A stretch of DNA of 64,000 nucleotides from CAZGUH01 sp964529005 (GTDB taxonomy: Bacteria > Actinomycetota > Acidimicrobiia > Acidimicrobiales > Ilumatobacteraceae): assembly GCA_964529005.1 (NCBI GenBank), contig CAZGUH010000020.1, positions 1 to 64,000 on the forward strand, read 5' to 3'. Position 1 is the stretch's first letter; the number at the start of each line of letters is the position of its first letter. Both the position numbers and the translations under genes were made by a program. Positions 1 to 7,527 of this stretch are shown piece after piece. Under the pieces are notes generated by a model, which searched no databases, had not been told where the DNA came from, and saw only the letters and a program-made list of their open reading frames with translations.

Positions 1-62
1 CCAACGCTAACCACCCCACACGAACACACGCGCGATTCACAGGACACGCCCTAGCAGGCACG

Positions 63-77
63 TCAAGCGTAGCTTGA
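63..77. promoter_or_regulatory. Perfect inverted repeat upstream of the HTH gene
   Basis: TCAAGC (63-68) and GCTTGA (72-77) form a perfect 6-bp inverted repeat around a 3-nt centre. It lies about 75 nt before the XRE-type regulator in an AT-richer stretch, so an autoregulatory operator is a reasonable guess. No binding evidence is available. Confidence 0.35.
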
Positions 78-113
78 ACTGCGACGAGCAGAACAAGTCA
101 GAACCATTGTGAT

Positions 114-143
114 TTGACAATCAGAGATCGCTTGTGTTTGAGT
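114..143 (+). promoter_or_regulatory. Candidate promoter for the HTH gene
   Basis: A perfect TTGACA -35 hexamer (114-119) is followed by 18 nt and the weak -10 hexamer TTGAGT (138-143). The ATG lies only 7 nt further, so the transcript would be nearly leaderless. A 5-bp inverted repeat ATTGT/ACAAT (106-110, 117-121) overlaps the -35. Confidence 0.4.
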
Positions 144-150
144 TTCGGTC

Positions 151-453
151 ATGGCGGATGCGGCGGGAAGCGCCTCGGACACGTCGCGTCGGTTGCGGTT
201 GGCACAAGGTGGTCGGATCCGGCAGATTCGCCGGTCGCGCAACCTCACCCTGCGCCAGCTGGCCGAGCGGATCAGCCAATGGCCCGGCACGACGGTCACC
301 GCGGCGGCGGTCAGCGAATGGGAACGTGGTGTCTCCACGCCGCGCCAGCACCTCCAAGTCGCGCTCGCCCGCGAACTCGGCGTGCGGTGGTCCGAGCTGT
401 TCAACCTCGACGGCGAGGTCGAGGCGAGCTCGCGAGAGCGGTGGTCGTCGTGA
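151..453 (+). CDS. XRE-family helix-turn-helix regulator
   Basis: A 100-residue protein whose residues about 16-88 read as a Cro/C1-type HTH: an arginine-rich first helix, LTLRQLAERI, an alanine-rich recognition helix (AAAVSEWERG), then a leucine-rich closing helix ending ELGVRWSELFNL. It is probably a DNA-binding regulator that carries no sensor domain. The stop overlaps the GTG of the next gene by 4 nt (GTGA), so the two are translationally coupled. An inverted repeat and a TTGACA hexamer lie upstream. The target is unknown; autoregulation is inferred only from the upstream repeat. Confidence 0.8.
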   Translation: MADAAGSASDTSRRLRLAQGGRIRQIRRSRNLTLRQLAERISQWPGTTVTAAAVSEWERGVSTPRQHLQVALARELGVRWSELFNLDGEVEASSRERWSS

Positions 454-800
454 CCCACCCCGTCGATCAGCTGCTCGAGCGCGTCCGCGAATGGCGCGCC
501 GGCGTCCCCTTCGGCCGGTGGTTCGAGGTGTTCTGCCGGCCGTCGGCCACCGGCGCGACGTGGGCGGTCAGCGCGTGGCAGATCAGCGGCCCGGTCGGTG
601 AGGTGCGGGCGATCATCCACCACGATGCCCAGCTCGAGCGCGCGCTCGAGCGCACGATCGACGACATCAACAACGGCGTCAGCGTGGCCGTGCCGGCGGA
701 GCGCTCGCCGTGGGGCCGCGCCGGCAACCCGGCCGCAGGCCTGCTGGGCGGCCCCCTCCACCCGTTGCTCGGACCCGGCGGCGACTCACCGCGCGGCTGA
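450..800 (+). CDS. Hypothetical protein coupled to HTH regulator
   Basis: A 116-residue protein of unknown function, starting at the GTG inside the preceding stop (GTGA overlap). An upstream in-frame extension exists but would lie over the regulator, so the coupled GTG is preferred. The N-terminal two thirds look globular (FGRWFEVFCRPS, TWAVSAWQISG, then a helix with LERALERTIDDI). The tail is rich in Gly and Pro and looks disordered. No signal peptide, membrane segment or catalytic motif is recognised. Regulator-plus-partner layout resembles toxin-antitoxin or phage-type pairs, but no toxin family is recognised. Its last 15 nt overlap the end of the convergent threonine dehydratase gene. Confidence 0.6.
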   Translation: MTHPVDQLLERVREWRAGVPFGRWFEVFCRPSATGATWAVSAWQISGPVGEVRAIIHHDAQLERALERTIDDINNGVSVAVPAERSPWGRAGNPAAGLLGGPLHPLLGPGGDSPRG

Positions 801-2033
801 GTCCGTCAGCACGTCGACCGCCACGCCGTTGCTGGCGAGCGCGCTGAGCACCTCGTCGCGGTGGCGATGGTCGCGCAGCTCGATCAGGATGTCGATCTGG
901 GCCACACGGGCCGGCACGCCGAGCGACAGCCGGTTGTGCACGACGTCGACGACGTTCGCGCCGATGTCGCCCAGCATCGTCGTGACGCGCCCGAGGCTGC
1001 CGGGCACGTCGGGCAGGTCGATCCGCAGCCGGGCGAGCCGGCCGGTGCGGACGAGGCCGCGCATCAGCATCGAGCTCAACAGCAGCGGATCGACGTTCCC
1101 GCCGGACAGGACCACGCCGACACACCGACCGGCGAAGCGGGCGCGGTGCTCGATCATCGCTGCGATGCCCGCCGCTCCGGCGCCCTCGACCACCACCTTC
1201 TCGATGTCGAGCAGCAGGGTGACGGCCTCTTCGATGCCGGGCTCGGAGACGGTGACGATCTCGACCCCGGTGGCGCGGATCACGGCGGTGGACAGCGCGC
1301 CCGGCCGGCCGACGGCGATCCCGTCGGCGATCGTCGTGCCGCCTGACGGCATGTCCTCGCCCGCGAGCGCTCGGGCGACCCCCGGCCAGCGCTCGCTCTG
1401 CGCGCCGACGACGGAGGCATCGGGTCGCAGCGCCCGAGCGGCCACAGCGACGCCGGCTGCCAGACCGCCGCCGCCGACCGGCACGACGATCGTGTCGATC
1501 TCCGGATGCCGGTCGAACAGTTCGAGCGCGATCGTGCCCTGGCCGGCGATGACGGCCGGATCGTCGAACGGATGAACGAACACCCTGCCCTCCGCCACGC
1601 GGATGCGCTCTGCCTCGGCGAACGCGCTCTCGATGTCGGCGCCGGCGAGGACGACGCGCGCGCCCAGCGCCTCCGTGCGCTGCACCTTCGAGAACGGAGT
1701 CGCCGCCGGCATGACGATCGCCGCGTCGATGCCGAGCCGCTGCGCGTGGCGGGCGACCGCTTGGGCATGGTTGCCCGCCGACATCGCCACCACGCCGCAG
1801 CGGCGCTCGGCCGGCGTCAGCTGGAGCAGCCGGTTCAGTGCGCCGCGCTCTTTGAACGCCGCGGTGAACTGGAGGTTCTCGAACTTCAGCACCACGTCGG
1901 CGCCGAGCAATTCGGACAGCACGACGGAGCGGGCGCTCGGGGTCGGTTCGAGGTGGTCGGCGATGCGCGCCGCCGCGGCGCGCACGTCGTCGATGGTGAC
2001 GAGGGACGCGTCGGGCTGGGCTTCGCCGTGCAC
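786..2033 (-). CDS. ilvA: Threonine dehydratase (PLP) with C-terminal ACT domain
   Basis: A 415-residue fold-type II PLP enzyme that deaminates threonine (and serine) to 2-oxobutyrate, the entry to isoleucine synthesis or threonine breakdown. The PLP lysine is Lys61 in AAFKERGA, the substrate loop is SAGNHAQ (85-91), and the phosphate-binding glycine loop is VGGGG (186-190). An ACT-like regulatory domain occupies about residues 335-415, suggesting allosteric control. The start is set at GTG 2033 because a TAGGGT box lies 7 nt upstream, the leaderless arrangement repeated through this window; GTG 2042 would start inside that box. The length matches the medium-length actinobacterial form with one ACT domain. 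Confidence 0.88.
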   Translation of the reverse strand: MHGEAQPDASLVTIDDVRAAAARIADHLEPTPSARSVVLSELLGADVVLKFENLQFTAAFKERGALNRLLQLTPAERRCGVVAMSAGNHAQAVARHAQRLGIDAAIVMPAATPFSKVQRTEALGARVVLAGADIESAFAEAERIRVAEGRVFVHPFDDPAVIAGQGTIALELFDRHPEIDTIVVPVGGGGLAAGVAVAARALRPDASVVGAQSERWPGVARALAGEDMPSGGTTIADGIAVGRPGALSTAVIRATGVEIVTVSEPGIEEAVTLLLDIEKVVVEGAGAAGIAAMIEHRARFAGRCVGVVLSGGNVDPLLLSSMLMRGLVRTGRLARLRIDLPDVPGSLGRVTTMLGDIGANVVDVVHNRLSLGVPARVAQIDILIELRDHRHRDEVLSALASNGVAVDVLTDSAAR

Positions 2034-2040
2034 TGACGTC

Positions 2041-2046
2041 ACCCTA
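2041..2046 (-). promoter_or_regulatory. -10 box TAGGGT, leaderless start for ilvA
   Basis: On the minus strand TAGGGT ends 7 nt before GTG 2033. The sequence could be misread as a Shine-Dalgarno (AGGGTG), but the same TANNNT spacing recurs at many other gene starts here. Confidence 0.55.
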
Positions 2047-2087
2047 CGCAGCTGAGGTCCTCGGTGGATGGTGAATACTGCATCGCT

Positions 2088-4511
2088 ATGACCTTCGCGC
2101 ATGCCGGGGCGGACACCGCTGGGGACCGCGGGCTGAGCGATGCCGAGGTCGCCGATCGCGTCGCACGCGGTCTCGCCAATGCGATCCCCGCGGCGCCGAC
2201 GCGCACGGTGTCGCAGATCGTGCGCGCCAACGTGTTCACGCCGATCAACCTCGTGATCGGTGTGCTCGCTGCGCTCGTGCTCCTCGCCGGCTCGCCGAAG
2301 GATGCGCTGTTCGCCGGCGTCATCGTGGCCAACAGCGTGATCGGCGTCGTGCAGGAGCTGCGAGCCAAACGCACGCTCGACCGGTTGTCGGTGGTGACGG
2401 CGCCGCGGGCTCACGTCGTGCGTGACGGGGCCGTGCGCGAGCTCCAGGTGCACGAGTTGGTGCAGGACGACGTCGTCGAGCTGCGCGCCGGCGCGCAGAT
2501 CGTCGCCGACGCCGAGGTGATCGTCGCCGACAGCCTCGAGGTCGACGAGTCGCTGCTCACGGGCGAGGCCGATCCGGTCGTGAAGCAGGCGGGTGACGAG
2601 GTGCTGTCGGGCAGCGCGGTGGTCGCCGGCACCGGCCGCGTGCGGGTCACGCGCGTCGGCGCCGAGAACTACGCCGCGCAGCTCGCCGAGGAGGCGCGTC
2701 GCTTCACGCTGGTCAACTCGCCGCTGCGCAACGACGTCAACCGCATCGTCACCTGGGTGGGGATCGCGATCGTGCCGATCGGCGCGCTGCTCGCCGTCAG
2801 CCAGCTGGTCCGCCGCGACGACACGTGGCAGGAGGCGATCATCTCCACGGTCGCCGGATTGGTCGGCATGGTGCCCGAAGGGCTCGTCCTGCTGACCAGC
2901 GTCGCGTTCGCGGTCGGCGTCGTGCGCCTGGCGCAACGGCGCTGTCTCGTGCAGGAGCTGCCGGCGATCGAGGTCCTCGCCCGCGTCGACGTGCTCTGCG
3001 CCGACAAGACCGGCACGATCACCGAGGGCACGCTCGCGCTGGCCGACGTGCGTCTGGTCGACGGCGCCGACGTCGACGACGAGACGGTCTCGGCCGCGCT
3101 GGCCGCGATCGCCGCCCACGACCCTGACCCGAACGCCACCCTCGTCGCGGTGCGGGCAGGCCACGAGGAAGCGCGTGACGGCTGGACGCCGACGGGCCGG
3201 GTGCCGTTCTCGTCGGCGCGCAAGTGGAGCGCGATGTCGTTCGGCGAGCGTGGCCACTGGGTGCTGGGCGCGCCAGAGATGGTGCTCGGTGACGCGTACG
3301 ACGGCGCGTTGCGAGCCAGCGTCGAGGATGAAGCCGCGGCGGGTCGCCGCGTGCTCGTCCTCGCGCACGCCGCGACGGCGCCGTCGGAGACGGGACTGCC
3401 GGCCGATCTGCGCGCTGCTGCGCTGGTGCTGCTGGAAGACGTCATCCGCGTCGACGCCCCCGACACGTTGCGCTTCTTCGCCGAGCAAGGCGTGGAGGTC
3501 AAGGTGATCTCCGGCGACAACCCCGTGACGGTCGCGGCCGTGGCGCGCCGCGCCGGGCTCGGCGCGTGGGAGCACAACATCGACGCTCGCAGCCTCGACC
3601 GGACGGATGCCGCGGCGTTGGCCGAGTCGCTCGATCGGAACGCCGTCTTCGGGCGTGTGACCCCGCACCAGAAGCGCGCCATGGTGCGTGCGCTCCAAGA
3701 GCGCGGGCACACGGTGGCGATGACCGGCGACGGCGTGAACGACGTCCTCGCCCTGAAGGACGCGGACTGCGGGGTGGCGATGGCCTCGGGCAGCGAGGCC
3801 AGCCGCAGCGTCGCGCAGCTCGTGTTGCTCGACTCCAACTTCGCCGCGCTGCCGCGCGTCGTCGCCGAGGGCCGGCGCGTGATCAACAACATCGAGCGGG
3901 TCGCCAGCCTGTTCCTGACGAAGACGACGTACTCGGTGATCCTCTCCGTGCTCACCGGTGTGTTCGCGTTCGCCTACCCGCTGCGGCCCATCCACCTGTC
4001 GATCCTCAGCTGGTTCACGATCGGCGTGCCGGCGTTCTTCCTCGCGCTCGAGCCCAACGACGAGTTGGTCCATCCCGGCTTCCTGCGCAGGGTGCTCGGG
4101 CGGGCCGTGCCAGCGGGCGTGGTGATCGCCGCCGCCACGCTGATCGTGTTCGCCGTCGTGCAGCTCGACGACGCCATCGACCGCGACCACGCTCGCACCG
4201 CGGCCGTGCTCACCGCCGGATCGCTGGCGCTGCTCAACCTGTTCCGCACCGCGCGGCCGCTGAATACGCTTCGGATGGCTCTGGTGATCGCGATGTCCGC
4301 GCTGTTCGCTCTGGCGTTCGTCATCCCGTGGGGACGGGACCTGTTCGAACTCCCCGTGACGGAAGCATGGGCGTACGGCGTCGCCGCGATCGCGGTGGCG
4401 ATCGGGTACCCGTTGCTCGAAGTGGGCGGGTGGGCTGTCGGCCGGCACGTCGACCGCTCGACCGCTGTGTTCCGCCGAGCGTCGACCGCGCCGCTACCGT
4501 CGCGGCGGTGA
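2088..4511 (+). CDS. ctpE: Cation-transporting P-type ATPase, CtpE-like
   Basis: An 807-residue P-type ATPase of the inner membrane. The actuator motif LTGEADPV is near residue 158, the phosphorylation motif DKTGTIT has its aspartate at about 306, and the hinge motif TGDGVND is near 546. Membrane helices occur in pairs near 55-90 and 220-280, with a C-terminal bundle from about 620. The motif LTGEAD and the stretch TGDGVNDVLALKDAD are typical of CtpE, which moves calcium in mycobacteria; substrate here is inferred. ATG 2088 is preferred over GTG 2064 because AATACT lies 8 nt upstream. The stop overlaps the next gene by 4 nt, giving a four-gene operon. Confidence 0.85.
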   Translation: MTFAHAGADTAGDRGLSDAEVADRVARGLANAIPAAPTRTVSQIVRANVFTPINLVIGVLAALVLLAGSPKDALFAGVIVANSVIGVVQELRAKRTLDRLSVVTAPRAHVVRDGAVRELQVHELVQDDVVELRAGAQIVADAEVIVADSLEVDESLLTGEADPVVKQAGDEVLSGSAVVAGTGRVRVTRVGAENYAAQLAEEARRFTLVNSPLRNDVNRIVTWVGIAIVPIGALLAVSQLVRRDDTWQEAIISTVAGLVGMVPEGLVLLTSVAFAVGVVRLAQRRCLVQELPAIEVLARVDVLCADKTGTITEGTLALADVRLVDGADVDDETVSAALAAIAAHDPDPNATLVAVRAGHEEARDGWTPTGRVPFSSARKWSAMSFGERGHWVLGAPEMVLGDAYDGALRASVEDEAAAGRRVLVLAHAATAPSETGLPADLRAAALVLLEDVIRVDAPDTLRFFAEQGVEVKVISGDNPVTVAAVARRAGLGAWEHNIDARSLDRTDAAALAESLDRNAVFGRVTPHQKRAMVRALQERGHTVAMTGDGVNDVLALKDADCGVAMASGSEASRSVAQLVLLDSNFAALPRVVAEGRRVINNIERVASLFLTKTTYSVILSVLTGVFAFAYPLRPIHLSILSWFTIGVPAFFLALEPNDELVHPGFLRRVLGRAVPAGVVIAAATLIVFAVVQLDDAIDRDHARTAAVLTAGSLALLNLFRTARPLNTLRMALVIAMSALFALAFVIPWGRDLFELPVTEAWAYGVAAIAVAIGYPLLEVGGWAVGRHVDRSTAVFRRASTAPLPSRR

Positions 4512-5281
4512 GCCGATTTGCCGACCTGTTCCGCCTCGACGGGCGCACCGCTCTGGTCGTGGGCGGCGGGAGCGGCATCGGGGCGGCTGCCGCTGAAGGC
4601 CTCGCCGCCTTCGGCGCCACGGTCGTCGTCGCCGACGCGCGGCGCGACGCCGCCGAGGCCACCGCCGAGCGGCTCGGTGAGGACGCTCGGGCCCTCGTCA
4701 TCGACCTGTGCGATCCCGCCAGCGTCGAGTCCGCGGCGGCGTCGATGCCGGCCCCGCATGTGCTCGTCACCACACCGGCGATCAACGTGCGCAAGCGGAT
4801 CGTCGACTACGGCGACGACGAGCTCGACCGGGTGCTCGACGTCAACGTGAAGGGCACGTTCCGCGTCTGCCGGGCGTTCGGCCGCTCGATGGCCGCCGCC
4901 GGGCGCGGGTCGATGATCGGCTTCTCGTCGATCCGGGCGCAGACGACCGAGCCCGGCCAGGGCGCATACGCAGCCACCAAGGCGGCGACGATCATGCTCT
5001 TCAAGACGCTGGCCGCCGAGCTCGGTTCGTCCGGGGTGCGAGCCAACACGATCGCGCCGGGCGTCGTCGACACCCCTCTCACGGCGCCGATCAAGGCGCA
5101 GAACGAATGGCACGACGCGTATGCCCGCAAGACCGTCCTCGGCCGCTGGGCGGAGCCGTCCGAGCTGGTCGGCGCCGTCGTCTACCTGGCGTCCGACGCG
5201 GCGAGCTACGTCACCGGGACGACGCTGTTCGTCGACGGCGGATGGACAGCGGTCGACGGCCGATTCGAGCCGCCGACATGA
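4508..5281 (+). CDS. SDR-family NAD(P)-dependent oxidoreductase
   Basis: A 257-residue classical short-chain dehydrogenase. The cofactor loop is GGGSGIG (19-25), the catalytic serine lies in GFSSIRA (about 140), and Tyr154/Lys158 form YAATK. The usual NAG structural motif is replaced by TPA. The C-terminus shows the conserved DAASYVTGTTLFVDGGW pattern. The GTG start overlaps the ATPase stop (GTGA) and its stop overlaps the peptidase start (ATGA). Neighbouring peptidases suggest a catabolic role on an amide- or amino-acid-derived alcohol, but the substrate cannot be told from sequence. Confidence 0.85.
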   Translation: MSRFADLFRLDGRTALVVGGGSGIGAAAAEGLAAFGATVVVADARRDAAEATAERLGEDARALVIDLCDPASVESAAASMPAPHVLVTTPAINVRKRIVDYGDDELDRVLDVNVKGTFRVCRAFGRSMAAAGRGSMIGFSSIRAQTTEPGQGAYAATKAATIMLFKTLAAELGSSGVRANTIAPGVVDTPLTAPIKAQNEWHDAYARKTVLGRWAEPSELVGAVVYLASDAASYVTGTTLFVDGGWTAVDGRFEPPT

Positions 5282-6468
5282 GCATCGACGCCGACGCGCT
5301 CGTGCGTTTCACCCAACAGCTCGTGCGTGTGCCGAGCGTGTTCGACCCGCAGCGCGGGCTGAGCGAGGAGCCCGCCGCAGAGCTCGTCGCCGCGCAGATG
5401 CGCGCGTTCGGGTGGTCGCCGCAGTTCGACGTCGTCGCGCCCGGTCGGCCCAACGTCGTGGCGGTGATCGAGGGCGACCGTCCCGGGCCGACGCTGATGT
5501 TCGAGGGGCACACCGACGTCGTCACCGAGGGTGATCCCGAGACGTGGTCCGTCGATCCGTTCGGCGGCGTGATCGCCGACGGCAAGATCTGGGGCCGCGG
5601 CGCGGCCGACATGAAGGCCGGTGTGGCGGCGATGTTGTTCGCCGCCGACGCGGTCGTCCGCTCGGGGTCGTTCGCCGGGCGGCTGGTCCTCGCCGCGCTC
5701 GTCGACGAAGAGGGGATGATGTCGGGGGCGAAGGACTTCGTCGCCCGCGGCCGTGCCGCCGGCATCGACGCCGCGATCTGCTGCGAGCCCGAGGGCGGCG
5801 AGATCTGCCACGTCGCCAAGGGCTCCATCCGGGTCCGCATCGACCTGGCCGGCAAGATGGCGCACGGGGCGATGCCGTTCGCCGGCCGCAACCCCAACCG
5901 TGCGATGGGGGCCGTCCTCGTCGCGCTCGCCGATCTCGAACAGCGCGTGCAGGCGATGCACGGGTCGCACCCGCACCTCGGCGACGTCTGGATCACGCCG
6001 ACGGTCCTGCGCGCCGGTCAGCCCCAGCAGATGAACGTGATGCCGGGCGACGCAGCCGTGTGGATCGACGTGCGCACGGTCCCCTCCGTCGACCACGGCG
6101 CGCTCGTCGCCGAGCTGCGCGCGGTCGCCGATGCGACCGCCGGCGACCACGGTGTCGCCGCGACGCTCACGGTGATCGACGACCGTCCGTCGGTCGCCGT
6201 CGCCGACGACCATCCGCTGGTGCGCGCGGTGTGGGACGCGCACGTCGCGGTGGCGGCGACGGCGCCCCGCCTCGGCGGTGTCCCCGGCGCCACCGACGGC
6301 ACCGTGCTCTCCTCGCGCACCGGCATGCCGTCGGTGGTCTACGGGCCGGGCGGGAAGTGGATCGCCCACCAAGCGGACGAGTACGTCGAGATCGACGACC
6401 TCGTCACGCACGCCAACGTGTACGTCGACGCGGCCGTGCGATTCCTCGGCCACCCGCCGGCGCGATGA
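5278..6468 (+). CDS. M20-family zinc peptidase / deacylase (ArgE/DapE/ACY1 type)
   Basis: A 396-residue dinuclear-zinc amidohydrolase, cytoplasmic (no signal peptide). Metal and catalytic motifs are EGHTDVV (His78, Asp80), the bridging aspartate Asp111 in AADMKAG, and the general base pair DEEG (Glu144/145). The dimerisation domain lies at about 180-290, where GKMAHGAMPFAGRNP carries the usual substrate-contacting His. It probably cleaves an N-acyl amino acid or small dipeptide. Position between an SDR and a DmpA-type peptidase, with 4-nt overlaps on both sides, marks it as part of one coupled operon. Substrate is not assignable. Confidence 0.85.
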   Translation: MSIDADALVRFTQQLVRVPSVFDPQRGLSEEPAAELVAAQMRAFGWSPQFDVVAPGRPNVVAVIEGDRPGPTLMFEGHTDVVTEGDPETWSVDPFGGVIADGKIWGRGAADMKAGVAAMLFAADAVVRSGSFAGRLVLAALVDEEGMMSGAKDFVARGRAAGIDAAICCEPEGGEICHVAKGSIRVRIDLAGKMAHGAMPFAGRNPNRAMGAVLVALADLEQRVQAMHGSHPHLGDVWITPTVLRAGQPQQMNVMPGDAAVWIDVRTVPSVDHGALVAELRAVADATAGDHGVAATLTVIDDRPSVAVADDHPLVRAVWDAHVAVAATAPRLGGVPGATDGTVLSSRTGMPSVVYGPGGKWIAHQADEYVEIDDLVTHANVYVDAAVRFLGHPPAR

Positions 6469-7511
6469 AGGCCGGTCCGCGCAACGACATCACCGATGTC
6501 GCCGGGGTGAAGGTCGGGCACCACCACCGGATCGGCCGCGGGTGGCTGACCGGCGCCACGGTCGTGATCCCTCCGCCGGGAACCGTCGGCGGCGTCGACG
6601 TGCGCGGCGGTGGCCCCGGCACGCGCGAGACCGAGACGATGAATCCGATCAACCTCGTCCACCGCGTCGACGCGGTGTGCCTCAGCGGCGGCAGCGCGTA
6701 CGGGCTCGCTGCGGCATCCGGTGTGGCCGATTGGCTGGGAGAGCGCGGCTGGGGCTTCCCGGTCGGCGCCGAGCCGCACCAGGTCGTGCCGATCGTCCCG
6801 GCCGCGGTGCTGTTCGACCTCGGGCTCGGCGCGTTCGCCAACCGGCCCGACGCGACGTTCGGCCGCCGGGCGGCGATCGCGGCCCGCTCGGCGCCGGTCC
6901 GCCAGGGCACGTGCGGCGCCGGCGCCGGCGCCCACGCGGGCGGCCTGAAGGGTGGTGTCGGCTCGGCGAGCGTCGTGCTGCCGAGCGGCATCACCGTCGG
7001 TGCGCTCGTCGCGGCGAACCCCGGTGGCAGCCTGGTCGATCCCCGCACCGGTGAGCTGTGGGGCGCGCGCTACGGGCTCGCCGGGGAGTTCGCCGGGCTC
7101 CGCAGGCCGTCGCGCGCCGAGGTGGCGTCGCTTCGTGACGACCCGCCGCGCCGCCCGCCGATGAACACGACGCTCGCGGTCGTGGCGACGGACGCCGCGC
7201 TCGACACCTCCGAGTGCACCCGCCTCGCCCTCGCCGGTCACGACGGCATGGCGCGGGCGATCAGCCCGATCCACACCTACACCGACGGCGACGTGGTGTT
7301 CGCGCTGGCGACCGGCGCCCGCGAGGTCCCGGCGGCGGGCGACGAGGGCGCCGCGATCAGCTTGGCCGACACGCGACCGAGCCAGCTCAGGCCGCTGCTC
7401 GCGGCCGCCGCCGATTGCGTCGCACGGGCGATCGTGCACGCGATGCTCGCGGCGACGAGCGCCGGCGGCCTCACGTCCTACCGCGACCGCTTCCCCTCGG
7501 CGATGCGCTGA
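6465..7511 (+). CDS. P1/DmpA-family N-terminal nucleophile peptidase
   Basis: A 348-residue member of the DmpA (L-aminopeptidase D-amidase/D-esterase) family of self-cleaving hydrolases. The expected autocleavage site is Gly166-Ser167 in GGVGSAS, leaving Ser167 as the N-terminal nucleophile of the beta chain. Other family hallmarks are the opening NDITDVAGVKVGH, the loop LSGGSAYGL (73-81) and CGAGAGAHAG. Family members act on amino-terminal D- or L-amino acids, beta-peptides or nylon oligomers; NylC uses Thr rather than Ser. It is last in the operon begun by the P-type ATPase (ATGA overlap with the M20 gene). Confidence 0.87.
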   Translation: MKAGPRNDITDVAGVKVGHHHRIGRGWLTGATVVIPPPGTVGGVDVRGGGPGTRETETMNPINLVHRVDAVCLSGGSAYGLAAASGVADWLGERGWGFPVGAEPHQVVPIVPAAVLFDLGLGAFANRPDATFGRRAAIAARSAPVRQGTCGAGAGAHAGGLKGGVGSASVVLPSGITVGALVAANPGGSLVDPRTGELWGARYGLAGEFAGLRRPSRAEVASLRDDPPRRPPMNTTLAVVATDAALDTSECTRLALAGHDGMARAISPIHTYTDGDVVFALATGAREVPAAGDEGAAISLADTRPSQLRPLLAAAADCVARAIVHAMLAATSAGGLTSYRDRFPSAMR

Positions 7512-7527
7512 CGCGCCCGCAACGCCG

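Noticed and set aside
786..4448. Very long minus-strand frame (1220 codons) over the P-type ATPase
   Set aside because: Only its last third is the real threonine dehydratase; the rest mirrors the ATPase gene, has His/Arg/Gly-rich composition and no motifs.
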